Part shown: positions 8,189 through 18,897 of the stretch, piece after piece | Position numbering within the stretch: the stretch's first letter is position 1 | Layout: the number at the start of each line of letters is the position of its first letter | From: Lutimaribacter degradans | GTDB lineage: Bacteria > Pseudomonadota > Alphaproteobacteria > Rhodobacterales > Rhodobacteraceae | Direction of reading: 5' to 3' | DNA: 64,000 nt | Assembly (NCBI RefSeq): GCF_023703375.1 | Contig: NZ_JAMQGO010000003.1 | Location: forward strand, 62,001 to 126,000 | Made by a program: the position numbers and the translations under genes | The notes under the pieces: generated by a model | Database searches by the model: none | What the model saw: only the letters and a program-made list of their open reading frames with translations | Told to the model about the DNA's origin: nothing

Positions 8189-9181
8189 ATGCGTATCGCG
8201 GAAACGGTGACATTCGGTGGCTCAGGCCTGGATCGCGCGGCCGAACTGCGCAGCGACCCGGCCGCACTGAAAGACTTGGCCCGCGCCGCCGACAGCCGCA
8301 CCATCGCGCTTTGGCGCGGCAAACCGCTGATCGCCGATAGCCCGCCCGACGATCAGGGCCGACCCGGCACCGAGCTGGTGCGGCTGCCGATGGATCACCC
8401 GGTGTTGGCCGATGCCGCCGCCATCCCGCCCATCCTGCTGGGTCGCGAGGATGGCAACGCCGTCTTTGCCCATGACCTGTCGGCCTGGTTCCCTGAAACG
8501 GTGGATGACAGCGCCTTCAACAGCTTTCTCGACCGGTCCGAGCAGCACCATCCCGCCCTGCCCGAAACGCAGCGTTTCCGCGAGTTGCGCGCCGCGATGA
8601 CCCGGATTTCACCGCGGGACGCGGAACTGGCCGCAACGGCGCGGGCGCTGTATCTGTGGCATCGCAGCCATCGCTTTTGTGCGCGCTGCGGTGCCGAAGG
8701 CGCGATGACACAAGCCGGCTGGCAACGGGACTGCGCCGCCTGCGGCGCACATCATTTCCCGCGAACCGATCCGGTTGTCATCATGCTGATCACGCGCGGC
8801 AACAAGGTGCTGCTGGGCCGCAGCCACGGGTGGCCCGAAGGCATGTATTCGCTTTTGGCCGGTTTCATCGAGCCCGGCGAAACCATCGAAGCCGCCGTGC
8901 GCCGCGAAGTCTGGGAAGAGGCCGGCGTGCGCGTGGGCGCGGTCAGCTATCTTGCCAGTCAGCCCTGGCCTTTTCCAGCCTCGCTGATGCTGGGCTGCCG
9001 GGGCGAGGCCACTAGCGACGAGATCACGATCGACCCGATCGAGATCGAAGACGCCCTGTGGGTGACACGCGAAGAGATGTTGGATGTGATGGCAGGGCAA
9101 CACGACAAGATTCTTGCACCGCGCAAGGGTGCGATTGCGGGCTTTTTGCTGCGCAACTGGCTTGCGGACAGGCTGGATTAA
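8189..9181 (+). CDS. nudC: NAD(+) diphosphatase / RNA NAD decapping hydrolase NudC
   Basis: This 330-residue protein has the NudC layout. A variable N-terminal domain comes first, then a four-cysteine zinc ribbon (CARCGAEG and CAACGAHHFP around residues 169-192), then a Nudix domain. The Nudix box runs from GFIEPGETIEAA to REVWEEAGV, and the NADH-pyrophosphatase signature SQPWPFPASLM follows it. It hydrolyses NAD(H) to NMN and AMP and in enterobacteria removes NAD caps from RNA. The ATG at 8189 opens MRIAETVTFGG. It is a single gene, divergent from the CpdB-like gene, so two nucleotide-hydrolysing enzymes share this intergenic region. Confidence 0.93.
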   Translation: MRIAETVTFGGSGLDRAAELRSDPAALKDLARAADSRTIALWRGKPLIADSPPDDQGRPGTELVRLPMDHPVLADAAAIPPILLGREDGNAVFAHDLSAWFPETVDDSAFNSFLDRSEQHHPALPETQRFRELRAAMTRISPRDAELAATARALYLWHRSHRFCARCGAEGAMTQAGWQRDCAACGAHHFPRTDPVVIMLITRGNKVLLGRSHGWPEGMYSLLAGFIEPGETIEAAVRREVWEEAGVRVGAVSYLASQPWPFPASLMLGCRGEATSDEITIDPIEIEDALWVTREEMLDVMAGQHDKILAPRKGAIAGFLLRNWLADRLD

Positions 9182-9247
9182 GGCGACACTCCCCTCAAAA
9201 AAGGAAAACGGTGCATTTTTTTCGCGCCAAGCCCGACGAGCAGCATA

Positions 9248-9715
9248 ATGAAATTTGCCAGCAAGGAAGATATCGCCGCCCCGATCGACGCCGTTTTCGA
9301 CATGGTTTCGGATTTCGACACGTTCGAACGCGCCGCCATGCGCCGCGGCGCCGAGGTCCGGCGCACCGACAACCTGCGTCAACCCGGCGTCGGCATGAGT
9401 TGGAAAGCGCGGTTCATGCTGCGTGGCCGGGAACGCAAGCTTTCCATCACCCTGTCCGCCTATGACCGCCCGAACCAGATGGTGTTTACCGGCGGCTCGC
9501 CCGACCTGGACGGGGAAATGGTGATCGACCTTGTCGCGCTGTCACGGCGACACACCCGGATGAGCGTTTCGCTGAAATTGGCGCCCAAGACACTGGCCGC
9601 CCGGCTTTTGTTGCAATCGCTGAAGCTGGCGCGCAGCAATCTGAACCGCAAGTTTCACCTGCGGCTGGCCGATTACGCCAAGAACATGGAAGACCGATAC
9701 AACCGCTCGGCCTGA
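9248..9715 (+). CDS. SRPBCC-family (polyketide cyclase / START-like) protein
   Basis: This 155-residue soluble protein begins MKFASKEDIAAPIDAVFDMV, the usual opening strand and helix of SRPBCC proteins, which fold around a hydrophobic ligand cavity. The middle has alternating beta strands, and a basic C-terminal helix follows (LARSNLNRKFHLRLADY). No catalytic residue can be assigned. It follows nudC by 66 bases and stops five bases before the convergent imuB stop. The specific ligand is unknown; many such proteins are annotated only at family level. Confidence 0.75.
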   Translation: MKFASKEDIAAPIDAVFDMVSDFDTFERAAMRRGAEVRRTDNLRQPGVGMSWKARFMLRGRERKLSITLSAYDRPNQMVFTGGSPDLDGEMVIDLVALSRRHTRMSVSLKLAPKTLAARLLLQSLKLARSNLNRKFHLRLADYAKNMEDRYNRSA

Positions 9716-9720
9716 TCGTG

Positions 9721-11382
9721 TCAGGCAAAACTGCCCTGGCAGAACCATCCACGGCTGAGCGCGGCACCATGAGCAAAGAACAGCCAAAGCCGCGTGCCGT
9801 CTTCGGTGACGACATCCCAGTAATCGCGCGTGCCCGATCGCCAGTCGGGGTCGTCCAGCCACCATTCAGGTGCAATGCGCTCGGGGCCGCGGGCCCTGGC
9901 CACGCGATAAACGCGGCGACGCCAGCGGAATTGCACGGGCAGAGCCGGGCGGTCAGGCGCGGTGACGGGCTCGGGGCGCCACATCAGCAAGGGGCGTGGT
10001 GCCGGGGGGCTTGGCCACAGTCCGTCATGGGCGGATGACCAGGCCGCGGCCAGCACCTGCGCCCCCTTTTCCGGTATGTGACTGTCTCCGGGATGGCGTC
10101 GGGTGATTGCCTCCAGCCCGATGCGTCCGCCCATCCGGCCGATCAGATCCTCCAGCGCGGTGCCCTCGGCCATGCGCCCGCGTGCCGCCTGCGCGGCCAC
10201 GGCATGGCCCGCATGGGCAATGTCGTGCAGCGGCTCGGCCTGCACCGCTTCAAGCCGAAGCATGTCGATTCCGAACCCGGCGTCCAGCTCATCCAGCTTC
10301 ATCGCCAGAAGGGGGCGAATGCGGTCAGGCTCGCGCATCGGGCGGGCCAGCCCGGCCTGGATCGCCCCCATGCTGCCATCGGCACGAAACGCCTGCAGCC
10401 GCACCAGCCGCACGCCCAGCCCCCGGTCGCGCAGCATCGCGCAGAGGCGCGGTAACAGCCGGTCAAGCGCGGCCAGTATATCCGCCTCCAGCCCGATGGG
10501 GTCGGGCAGGGTCAGCCGCGTGGCCAGTGCCGTGTCGGCGCGGGCAGGGCTGATCGGTTCGGGCGCCGCGCCCAACGCCTGATCCAGCCGTTGCACCAGG
10601 CCGACACCAAAGCGCCGGGCCAGCGCAGCACGGGGCTGGCCTGCCAGGTCACTGATGCGGCGCAGGCCCAGGCGGGCCAGTTTGTCCACCGTACCAGGCT
10701 CCAGCCGCAGCGCCGCCACGGGCAGCGGCGCCAACGCCGTGCGGGTCTGGCCCGGCGCGGCAATCGCGGGGCGCGGTATGGTGACGGCATCACGTAACGG
10801 CGCCGTGCCGCCACGTTCCCAGTGGCGGCGCTTGACGGCACGGGCGCGGGTGGCGCGGGCCTCCTGGTCGATGGCGTCGCCGCTGCGGCTATGGCCCGGC
10901 GCATCGCCTGCGAACCGCGCCAGCGCCCAGGCCGCGCCAGGCGTGTCGGCCAGCCCGCAGCGCACGCTCAGCCCGTGGCGCGCGCAATCATCCTGAATAC
11001 GCGCGGTCAGCGCTTCTTCGCCGCCGAACAGATGCGCGCAACCCGTGATATCCAGCATCAGCGCATCGACCCCCTGCTCGGCCACCCAGGGCGAAAACCG
11101 CGTGGCCCAGCGCCGCAATGCCGCCAGGAACGTCGCCTCGGCCTGCGTGTTGTGCAACCGCGTGGCCAGCCCCGGACACATCGCCAGCGCATCGCGCAGC
11201 GGCTGCCCCACACGCAGCCCGGCCTGGCTGCCTGCAAGGTTGAGCGACGAAATCACCTGCATCTGCCCGGTGTCACGCAATACGGCAAAGGGCACCGACC
11301 AATCCGGCGCGCGAATGACACGCAACAGACGTTCGGCACCCAATCGCGGAAACCAGATTGAAAGCGCGCGTTTACGGGGCAT
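9721..11382 (-). CDS. imuB: ImuB, catalytically inactive Y-family polymerase-like mutagenesis protein
   Basis: This 553-residue protein starts [20 protein letters not shown], where an active Y-family polymerase would have the acidic DxD metal motif. It contains the palm segment [16 protein letters not shown], a helix-hairpin-helix-like region ([20 protein letters not shown]) and the family tail RDYWDV followed by RLWLFF. ImuB proteins connect the beta clamp to the error-prone polymerase DnaE2 in SOS mutagenesis. A perfect GTTC-N7-GTTC LexA box ends 14 bases before the ATG. Oddly, neither imuA nor dnaE2 is adjacent: upstream lies a divergent dehydrogenase and downstream a convergent gene. Partners must lie elsewhere or be absent. 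Confidence 0.9.
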   Translation of the reverse strand: MPRKRALSIWFPRLGAERLLRVIRAPDWSVPFAVLRDTGQMQVISSLNLAGSQAGLRVGQPLRDALAMCPGLATRLHNTQAEATFLAALRRWATRFSPWVAEQGVDALMLDITGCAHLFGGEEALTARIQDDCARHGLSVRCGLADTPGAAWALARFAGDAPGHSRSGDAIDQEARATRARAVKRRHWERGGTAPLRDAVTIPRPAIAAPGQTRTALAPLPVAALRLEPGTVDKLARLGLRRISDLAGQPRAALARRFGVGLVQRLDQALGAAPEPISPARADTALATRLTLPDPIGLEADILAALDRLLPRLCAMLRDRGLGVRLVRLQAFRADGSMGAIQAGLARPMREPDRIRPLLAMKLDELDAGFGIDMLRLEAVQAEPLHDIAHAGHAVAAQAARGRMAEGTALEDLIGRMGGRIGLEAITRRHPGDSHIPEKGAQVLAAAWSSAHDGLWPSPPAPRPLLMWRPEPVTAPDRPALPVQFRWRRRVYRVARARGPERIAPEWWLDDPDWRSGTRDYWDVVTEDGTRLWLFFAHGAALSRGWFCQGSFA

Positions 11383-11395
11383 GGCAGCATCATTT

Positions 11396-11410
11396 GTTCA
11401 CTTTATGTTC
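11396..11410. promoter_or_regulatory. LexA (SOS) box GTTC-N7-GTTC
   Basis: GTTC at 11396-11399 and GTTC at 11407-11410 are separated by exactly seven bases, the direct-repeat LexA recognition sequence of alphaproteobacteria. Its edge lies 14 bases upstream of the imuB ATG (11382), so bound LexA would cover the start region. It also sits 119 bases from the divergent formaldehyde dehydrogenase, which is less likely to be its target. Confidence 0.85.
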
Positions 11411-11528
11411 TTGTAAGCGTCAGGCTGTTTCGAGTCCATGCCCAGCCGTGGCAGATTTGCCGGGAGTGCTTGCATCCGCCGGACGTTTCGCTAACGCTGG
11501 ATGCAATCTGCATTACGGGAGAAAGAAA

Positions 11529-12659
<1,131 letters not shown>

Positions 12660-12670
12660 GACAAGGGTAA

Positions 12671-12689
12671 GCCGGGCTAAAAGCCCGGC
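12671..12689. terminator. GC-rich hairpin after frmA
   Basis: GCCGGGCT and AGCCCGGC pair perfectly around AAA, starting 12 bases after the frmA stop. No T-run follows, so it may slow or process transcripts rather than be a full intrinsic terminator. It is also similar in style to GC-rich palindromes at other gene ends in this window. Confidence 0.5.
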
Positions 12690-12745
12690 CTACATCCCGT
12701 GACATGAGGCGCGCGGCGCAACCGGGGTGAGGAAGAAGACCAAAG

Positions 12746-13228
12746 ATGAAGATCCGCGCTGCCACACAAGCCGATCACGATGCCGTCTGGGCGCTTCTGG
12801 AGCCGGTGTTTCGCGCCGGCGACACCTACGCGATCGACCCCGATATCAGCCGTGAGGATGCCCTGGCCTATTGGTTTGGCCCCGAGCGGCGGGTCTTGCT
12901 GGCCGAACAGGATGGCACCGTGCTGGGCACTTACTACATTGTACGCAACCAGAAAGGCGGTGGCAGCCACGTGTGCAATTGTGGCTACGTCACCGATGCC
13001 GCCGCGCGCGGGCAGGGCGTGGCCCGCGCGATGCTGGATCATTCGCTTGCGCTGGCGCCTGACCTTGGCTTTCGTGCGATGCAGTTCAACTTTGTCGTCA
13101 GCACGAACACCCGCGCCATCACCATTTGGGAGCGCGCGGGGTTCAAGACGGTGGGTCGTCTGCCCAATGCGTTCCACCACCCCGTGCGGGGCGATGTCGA
13201 CGCGCTGGTGATGTTTCGGGCGCTGTAA
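12746..13228 (+). CDS. GNAT-family N-acetyltransferase
   Basis: This 160-residue protein has the GNAT fold: an N-terminal MKIRAATQADHDAVWALL, a central strand GYVTDAAARGQGVARAM that contains the acetyl-CoA pyrophosphate-binding R-G-Q-G-V-A loop, and a C-terminal NTRAITIWERAGFKTVGRLP segment. It transfers an acetyl group from acetyl-CoA to an unknown amine. The ATG at 12746 has GAGGAAGAAG upstream. It lies 86 bases after frmA and 93 bases before the NYN gene. No substrate can be read from the context. Confidence 0.85.
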   Translation: MKIRAATQADHDAVWALLEPVFRAGDTYAIDPDISREDALAYWFGPERRVLLAEQDGTVLGTYYIVRNQKGGGSHVCNCGYVTDAAARGQGVARAMLDHSLALAPDLGFRAMQFNFVVSTNTRAITIWERAGFKTVGRLPNAFHHPVRGDVDALVMFRAL

Positions 13229-13321
13229 ACGCCTTGGCGAAACCTCTGGCATCCGCTGCCCTGCAATGCGACACTTGAACCAGCCCTGCGCAACCATCAG
13301 CAACCATCAAAGGAATGCCCC

Positions 13322-14035
13322 TTGCCCAATGACACCCCCCTTCTGGCCGTACTGATCGACGCCGACAACGTGCCCGCGAAATACGCCGATGCGATCCTGA
13401 AAGAGGTGACCAGTTTCGGCGAGCCGGGCCTGCGTCGCGTCTATGGCGACTGGGGCAACAATCACCTGTCGGGCTGGACGCGGGTCGCGCAAGAGCTGGG
13501 GCTGGTGCAGTATCAGCAAACCGCCGCGACCAGGGGCAAGAATTCCTCTGACATCGGGCTGGTGATCGACGCGATGGACATTCTGCATGCGGGCCATTTC
13601 GACGGTTTCGTACTGGTCAGTTCCGACAGCGATTTCACCCGGCTGGCCAGCCGCATACGAGAACAGGGCCTGACCGTTATCGGCATCGGCGAGTCCAAGG
13701 CGCCCCCGGCGCTGAAAAATGCCTGCAATCGTTTTGTCGCGATCGAGAACATCGCCCAAAGCGAAGCACCGAAGAAAGACAGCCCAAAACCCGCGCTCAG
13801 CCAGGATGCGATGCAGGCGGCGCGGCAGTTGTTGTTCGACGCGATGGAAAAGGTCGACCAGGACGACGAATGGTACCCCCTGGGCCGGTTGGGCCAGCAG
13901 ATCCAGGCCGATCACCCCGATTTCGACAGCCGCACCTATGGAAAACGCAAGTTGAGCGACCTGGTCGCCGAGTTGAAGGTGTTTGAAACCAAGATAGGTC
14001 CGGGCAACCAATTGTTGGTCCGGCGTATCGACTGA
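13322..14035 (+). CDS. NYN-domain RNase-like protein with C-terminal LOTUS/OST-HTH domain
   Basis: This 237-residue protein has a NYN (LabA/DUF88, PIN-like) domain over residues about 7-145. Its acidic residues are in AVLIDADNVPAKY, SSDIGLVIDAMDIL and VLVSSDSDFTRLA, matching the metal-binding site expected of a nuclease. Residues about 165-235 (EWYPLGRLGQQIQ to KLSDLVAELKVFE) look like a LOTUS/OST-HTH RNA-binding domain. The start is TTG at 13322 behind AAAGGA. The combination suggests an RNA-targeting nuclease; the target is unknown. A large secreted protein of unknown function follows on the same strand 99 bases later. Confidence 0.85.
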   Translation: MPNDTPLLAVLIDADNVPAKYADAILKEVTSFGEPGLRRVYGDWGNNHLSGWTRVAQELGLVQYQQTAATRGKNSSDIGLVIDAMDILHAGHFDGFVLVSSDSDFTRLASRIREQGLTVIGIGESKAPPALKNACNRFVAIENIAQSEAPKKDSPKPALSQDAMQAARQLLFDAMEKVDQDDEWYPLGRLGQQIQADHPDFDSRTYGKRKLSDLVAELKVFETKIGPGNQLLVRRID

Positions 14036-14134
14036 GATTAATTCAACCTATTGAATACAATCAGGGAAACGCTTATTGCGCCACGCATGTCATGCGATGG
14101 ATTGCCAATCGCGTCTCCTGTAAAGAGCCCTTTC

Positions 14135-15859
14135 ATGCCGACCCGTTTTTTTACCGCGCTTGCACGCCGCCTGCTTTCCCCGATCTTTCCAGCCCTTGTC
14201 TGTCTTGCCAGCCCCGCCATCGCGTCGGAAACCATGCCGCCATTGACGAGCCTGCGCGGGCACACGCTTTTCGGTGCCACTGTCGAAAGCGGCTCGGTCT
14301 GGTCGGTTTACCTGGGCCACGACAAGCAGGCGTATTTTACCTATGCGACCGGCAACACCGGCCAAGCGCTGTGGCACGCCCCGGCCGACGATATTCTGTG
14401 CTTTGCTTTCAGTGACGAAACCGAGGTCTGCAAGCGCGGCCATGATTATGGCATAGGGCGCGGTTGGGCCACCGTTCACCCCAATGGTGACGGAACCTGG
14501 CGTTATGACCAGGAAGACACTTACGGAACCTCGCGCATCTTCGCGGCAAGGTCGGGCCGGCACCAGCACGACCCGGCTTCGTGGAAAGGAGAGCTGGGTG
14601 CCTCGCTGCCCGGGCGAATATATGTCGACGACCTTGGCGTCGGCGTTTTCGCCATTGACCTGCGTAACGGCGGAAGCGGTGCTTATCTTGGCGCGCGTGG
14701 CGTGCGGCAGGTTGCGCAAACCAGCCACGGTCCAGATCACATCTGCCTTGGCGATGAATGTGCCGACATCCGTATCGAAGATGGCCGGATCAAGCTTTTC
14801 AACCGTGCAAACGGCCGGTTCGAAGGTTACGTCGTCTATCTTGCGCCCGGGTGGCAGGCCGACGCTCCGCCGCCGGTGACACATCATGACAGTGCCGACA
14901 GCATTTCCTTTCCCCTTCAGGCGGGTGGCCGCATCAGCAAGCAAGAGGCCGACTCGGCGCGGCTGGAGCTTGTCGACTCCGACGATGGCGGGGTTCTGGT
15001 CCAACATGCCGGCACGGTCGTGACGCCCGATTTCGCGCCCCGCAGCGCCGATATCATGGCACAAACCAAAGCATTTGCCCTGCTGCGCTTTTCGGGCCCG
15101 ATGCTGCCCGATGACTGCCCCGAGGCTTATCGCTGGGCGGCCCTGAATGACCGCAACCGGATTGTGCTGTCCGAGGCCTTCGGATCATGCAGACAGGCGC
15201 GCGATGTCAGGGTGGAATGGGAAAAGGGCCGGTTGCTGGTTACTTTGACCCATGAGAACGAAAAGCCCAGCGTCTTTCGTTCGGTCGCCTATCATCTGGC
15301 TTCTAATTCCGGCGATCGTGCCCGGCCGGCGTCGGTTTCCGGCCCCTCGACCCGGATTGACCTGCCGCCCGAACGCAGCATGCAGGCAGCCGAGGCCGAG
15401 CGGGCGCGCAAGGAACAAGAAACCAAGCGCCGCGAGGAGCGGCAGAAAAAGCTGGAACAGCAGGCCGCAAGAATCGCCGCCGCGCAGCGCCCGGGCAAAC
15501 CGACAGGCCAGGTGAAGGGCGGCAATTTCTTCGATCTTCTGGCCTTGCCCGAAGTGCACGAAGCTATCCGCCAATCGGAAGACGGGGAAAAGGCCCTGGA
15601 ATTCTTTGAAACGTCGCTGAGCACCGTCACCCGAATGCCCCGCATCATCGAACGGAACGGTATCGAGCTTGCCGGTGTCTGTGGTGAAGCCGGCTGCGAA
15701 ACCAGGGCAACGATCATGGTCGACCGCGAGGCAGGCAAGTCTCATACCATGATCTTCGCCGGGTATTCAGTCTTTCAATTCGGCGATGTCGAGCACTTCG
15801 CCACCAAGGAAGGAGCAAGCGGGCTGGACGAATTGCTTGACCTGCTCCGTCCGCACTGA
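14135..15859 (+). CDS. Secreted protein of unknown function with internal charged coiled coil
   Basis: This is about 574 residues from the ATG at 14135, chosen because an N-terminal leader (MPTRFFTALARRLLSPIFPA, cleavage probably after SPAIA) begins there; an ATG at 14051 would put 28 extra residues in front. The N-terminal half is beta-rich with cysteine pairs in LCFAFSDETEVC and HICLGDECADI. Residues about 415-455 are a Glu/Arg/Lys/Gln-rich coiled coil. A C-terminal domain of roughly 115 residues contains GVCGEAGCET. I do not recognise the family. It is probably periplasmic or exported. It sits between the NYN/LOTUS gene and a convergent TetR gene. Confidence 0.7.
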   Translation: MPTRFFTALARRLLSPIFPALVCLASPAIASETMPPLTSLRGHTLFGATVESGSVWSVYLGHDKQAYFTYATGNTGQALWHAPADDILCFAFSDETEVCKRGHDYGIGRGWATVHPNGDGTWRYDQEDTYGTSRIFAARSGRHQHDPASWKGELGASLPGRIYVDDLGVGVFAIDLRNGGSGAYLGARGVRQVAQTSHGPDHICLGDECADIRIEDGRIKLFNRANGRFEGYVVYLAPGWQADAPPPVTHHDSADSISFPLQAGGRISKQEADSARLELVDSDDGGVLVQHAGTVVTPDFAPRSADIMAQTKAFALLRFSGPMLPDDCPEAYRWAALNDRNRIVLSEAFGSCRQARDVRVEWEKGRLLVTLTHENEKPSVFRSVAYHLASNSGDRARPASVSGPSTRIDLPPERSMQAAEAERARKEQETKRREERQKKLEQQAARIAAAQRPGKPTGQVKGGNFFDLLALPEVHEAIRQSEDGEKALEFFETSLSTVTRMPRIIERNGIELAGVCGEAGCETRATIMVDREAGKSHTMIFAGYSVFQFGDVEHFATKEGASGLDELLDLLRPH

Positions 15860-15865
15860 GGCACG

Positions 15866-16486
15866 TCACACCCCGTAGCGCGCCAGGAATGTATCGACCG
15901 CGCCGTCGATCACGCGGGTCAGTTCGGCTTGCGAAAACTCGGTCTGCACGCCAAAGGCCGATCGGGTCCAGACATGCGCCTTGCATAGCTCGCTGTATTG
16001 CTCGGCGGCGAGGTCAAAATCGTCGATGCGCAGTTCTCCACGCGCGGCCGCCTCGCGCAGGTAGCCTGTCATTCGCGCCCGGCCAAGCGCCGGGCCGCTT
16101 TCATAGAAGGCGCGCCCCAGTTCGGGAAAGCGGTCGGACTCGGCCAGGCAGATGCGGAATATCCTGCGGGCAAAATCCGACAGCAGGAAAGGCACGATCT
16201 GCCACGCCACCGTTGTCAGCACATCACGCGGCGGGGCGGATTCGTCGATACGGCTGCCCGCCAGTTCGGCCTGGCGTTCGCATTCGCTATGCACCACCTC
16301 GAAGAACAAGATCCGCTTGTCAGGGAAATAGGCATAAAGCGTGGCCTTCGACACGCCAGCCACGCGCGCGATATCGTCGACCGAGGCCCCCTCGAACCCG
16401 TCGCGCATGAACACCTCGCGGGCGCCATGCAACACCTGGTCGTACTTGCGCCCCTTGCGGATCGGCGCTGTGGCGATAGCGTCCAT
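15866..16486 (-). CDS. TetR/AcrR-family transcriptional regulator
   Basis: This is a 206-residue regulator from the ATG at 16486, which has GGGGAGG eight bases upstream; longer frames to 16543 lack such a site. The N-terminal helix-turn-helix is GASVDDIARVAGVSKATLYA followed by YFPDKRILFFEVV. The C-terminal ligand-binding domain is helical. It is divergent from mbfA, whose promoter holds the palindrome at 16573-16591. It may control mbfA or itself; its ligand is unknown. Its stop lies six bases from the convergent secreted-protein gene. Confidence 0.88.
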   Translation of the reverse strand: MDAIATAPIRKGRKYDQVLHGAREVFMRDGFEGASVDDIARVAGVSKATLYAYFPDKRILFFEVVHSECERQAELAGSRIDESAPPRDVLTTVAWQIVPFLLSDFARRIFRICLAESDRFPELGRAFYESGPALGRARMTGYLREAAARGELRIDDFDLAAEQYSELCKAHVWTRSAFGVQTEFSQAELTRVIDGAVDTFLARYGV

Positions 16487-16572
16487 CGACAAAGCCTCCC
16501 CTTCGCGGGATTGTAGACCGGACGGTTCATCGCGGGCAAGCATTGGGCTTGCGTCGAAAATTGCACCGTATA

Positions 16573-16591
16573 TTTTAGAATAATTCTAAAA
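16573..16591. promoter_or_regulatory. Irr-type iron control element upstream of mbfA
   Basis: TTTTAGAA-TAA-TTCTAAAA is a perfect 8-3-8 palindrome that contains the iron control element core TTTAGAA-N3-TTCTAAA recognised by Irr in rhizobia and relatives. It touches the mbfA ribosome site (AAAGGAG), so binding would block expression. In Agrobacterium and Bradyrhizobium mbfA is an Irr target, which agrees. The divergent TetR protein is the alternative reader. Confidence 0.75.
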
Positions 16592-16603
16592 AAGGAGTCC
16601 ATG

Positions 16604-17574
<971 letters not shown>

Positions 17575-17578
<4 letters not shown>

Positions 17579-18801
17579 CCGCCCGTGGCGGCGCGATACC
17601 ATGCGACGATCTTCTGCCGCTCTTCCTCTTCCATGTAGGTAAGGTTGGCGGGCGGCATCGCGTGGGTCAGGCCCGATTGCAGGTAAATCGCCTTGGCCTG
17701 CCGCGCGATCTGGTATTCGTTATCCAACCGAACACCCTTGGGCGGCCATAGCACGCCCTCGTAGAATGGCTCGGCACCGTGACACATTGAACAGCGGCCC
17801 ATCACGATGTCATGCACGTCGTCGAACCCTTCGGCCTGGGCGAATTGCAGGGCCGCGCCGCTTGCCGCCTCATCCGGCTCGTCGGCGCGGAACATCGGCG
17901 CGGTCGACAACCACATGACAAGGATGAAAAGCACCGTGGTGGCGGCCCATGTCCACCAAGGCATCCCCTTGCGCGCATGCATGGTGTTGAAGAAATGCCG
18001 GATCGTCACCCCCATCAGGAAAACGAGTGACGCGATGATCCAGTTATACTCGCTGGCAAACGCCAACGGGTAATGGTTCGACAGCATCAGGAAAATCACC
18101 GGCAGCGTCAGGTAGTTGTTGTGCGTGCTGCGCTGCTTGGCAATCTTGCCATATTTCGGGTCAGGCTTGTTGCCAGCGATCAGGTCGGCCACCACGACCT
18201 TTTGGTTGGGGATGATGATGAAGAACACGTTGGCCGACATGATCGTGGCCGTGAACGCGCCCAGATGCAGCAGCGCCGCGCGGCCGGAAAAAACGCTGCT
18301 GTAGAAATAGGCCATGCCGACCAGCACCACGAACAGCACCACCATAAGCGCCGTCTGATTGGCATTCACGAACCGATCGCACAGGAAATTGTAAACCAAC
18401 CAGCCAAAGGCCAGCGAAGCCATGGAAATCACGATCGCCCAGCCCGGCGCGATATCCCATACCGCCGGATCGACCAGGTAGAACTCGGCCCCCAGGTAGT
18501 AGACCACCGCCAACAGGACAAAACCAGAAAGCCATGTGGAATAGCTTTCCCATTTGAACCACACCAGACCGTCCGGCATGTTCGAGGGCGCGACCAGGTA
18601 TTTCTGGATGTGGTAAAAGCCACCCCCGTGCACCTGCCATTCCTCGCCATCGGCGCCGCTGTCCAGGTTGCGGTCGCGGTGCAGGCCCAGGTCCAGCGCA
18701 ATGAAATAGAAGGACGAGCCGATCCACGCGATCGCGGTGATCACGTGCAGCCAGCGAATGGCGAATTCGGCCCAGGAACCCATCGCGGCAAGGTCATACA
18801 T
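17575..18801 (-). CDS. puuD: Urate hydroxylase PuuD (membrane urate oxidase with cytochrome c domain)
   Basis: This 408-residue protein begins MYDLAAMGSWAEFAIRWLHV and has about eight transmembrane segments (DUF989). A cytochrome c domain follows, with the haem motif CSMCH at residues 337-341 and an axial Met candidate in THAMPPANL. PuuD oxidises urate to 5-hydroxyisourate and passes electrons to the respiratory chain instead of making peroxide. The ATG at 18801 follows AGGAG. No other purine-degradation gene adjoins it here, although the divergent LysR gene may be its regulator. It could also be called a cytochrome c urate oxidase; family identity is strong. Confidence 0.92.
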
Positions 18802-18897
18802 CGGCACTACTCCTGTTTGCGTCCTGGTAGGGTATCGTATCGGGTATTTATCTGTTAATCCTGCAACTGCGGGAACAGTTTCAAAAAGATTCTGAAA

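Noticed and set aside
11383..11528. Hidden imuA upstream of imuB
   Set aside because: The gap is only 146 bases and holds the LexA box and frmA promoter; no coding sequence of imuA size can fit.
18802..18897. Classic T-N11-A LysR box between puuD and lysR
   Set aside because: Several loose matches exist, such as around GGTATCGTATCGGGTAT, but none has convincing symmetry.
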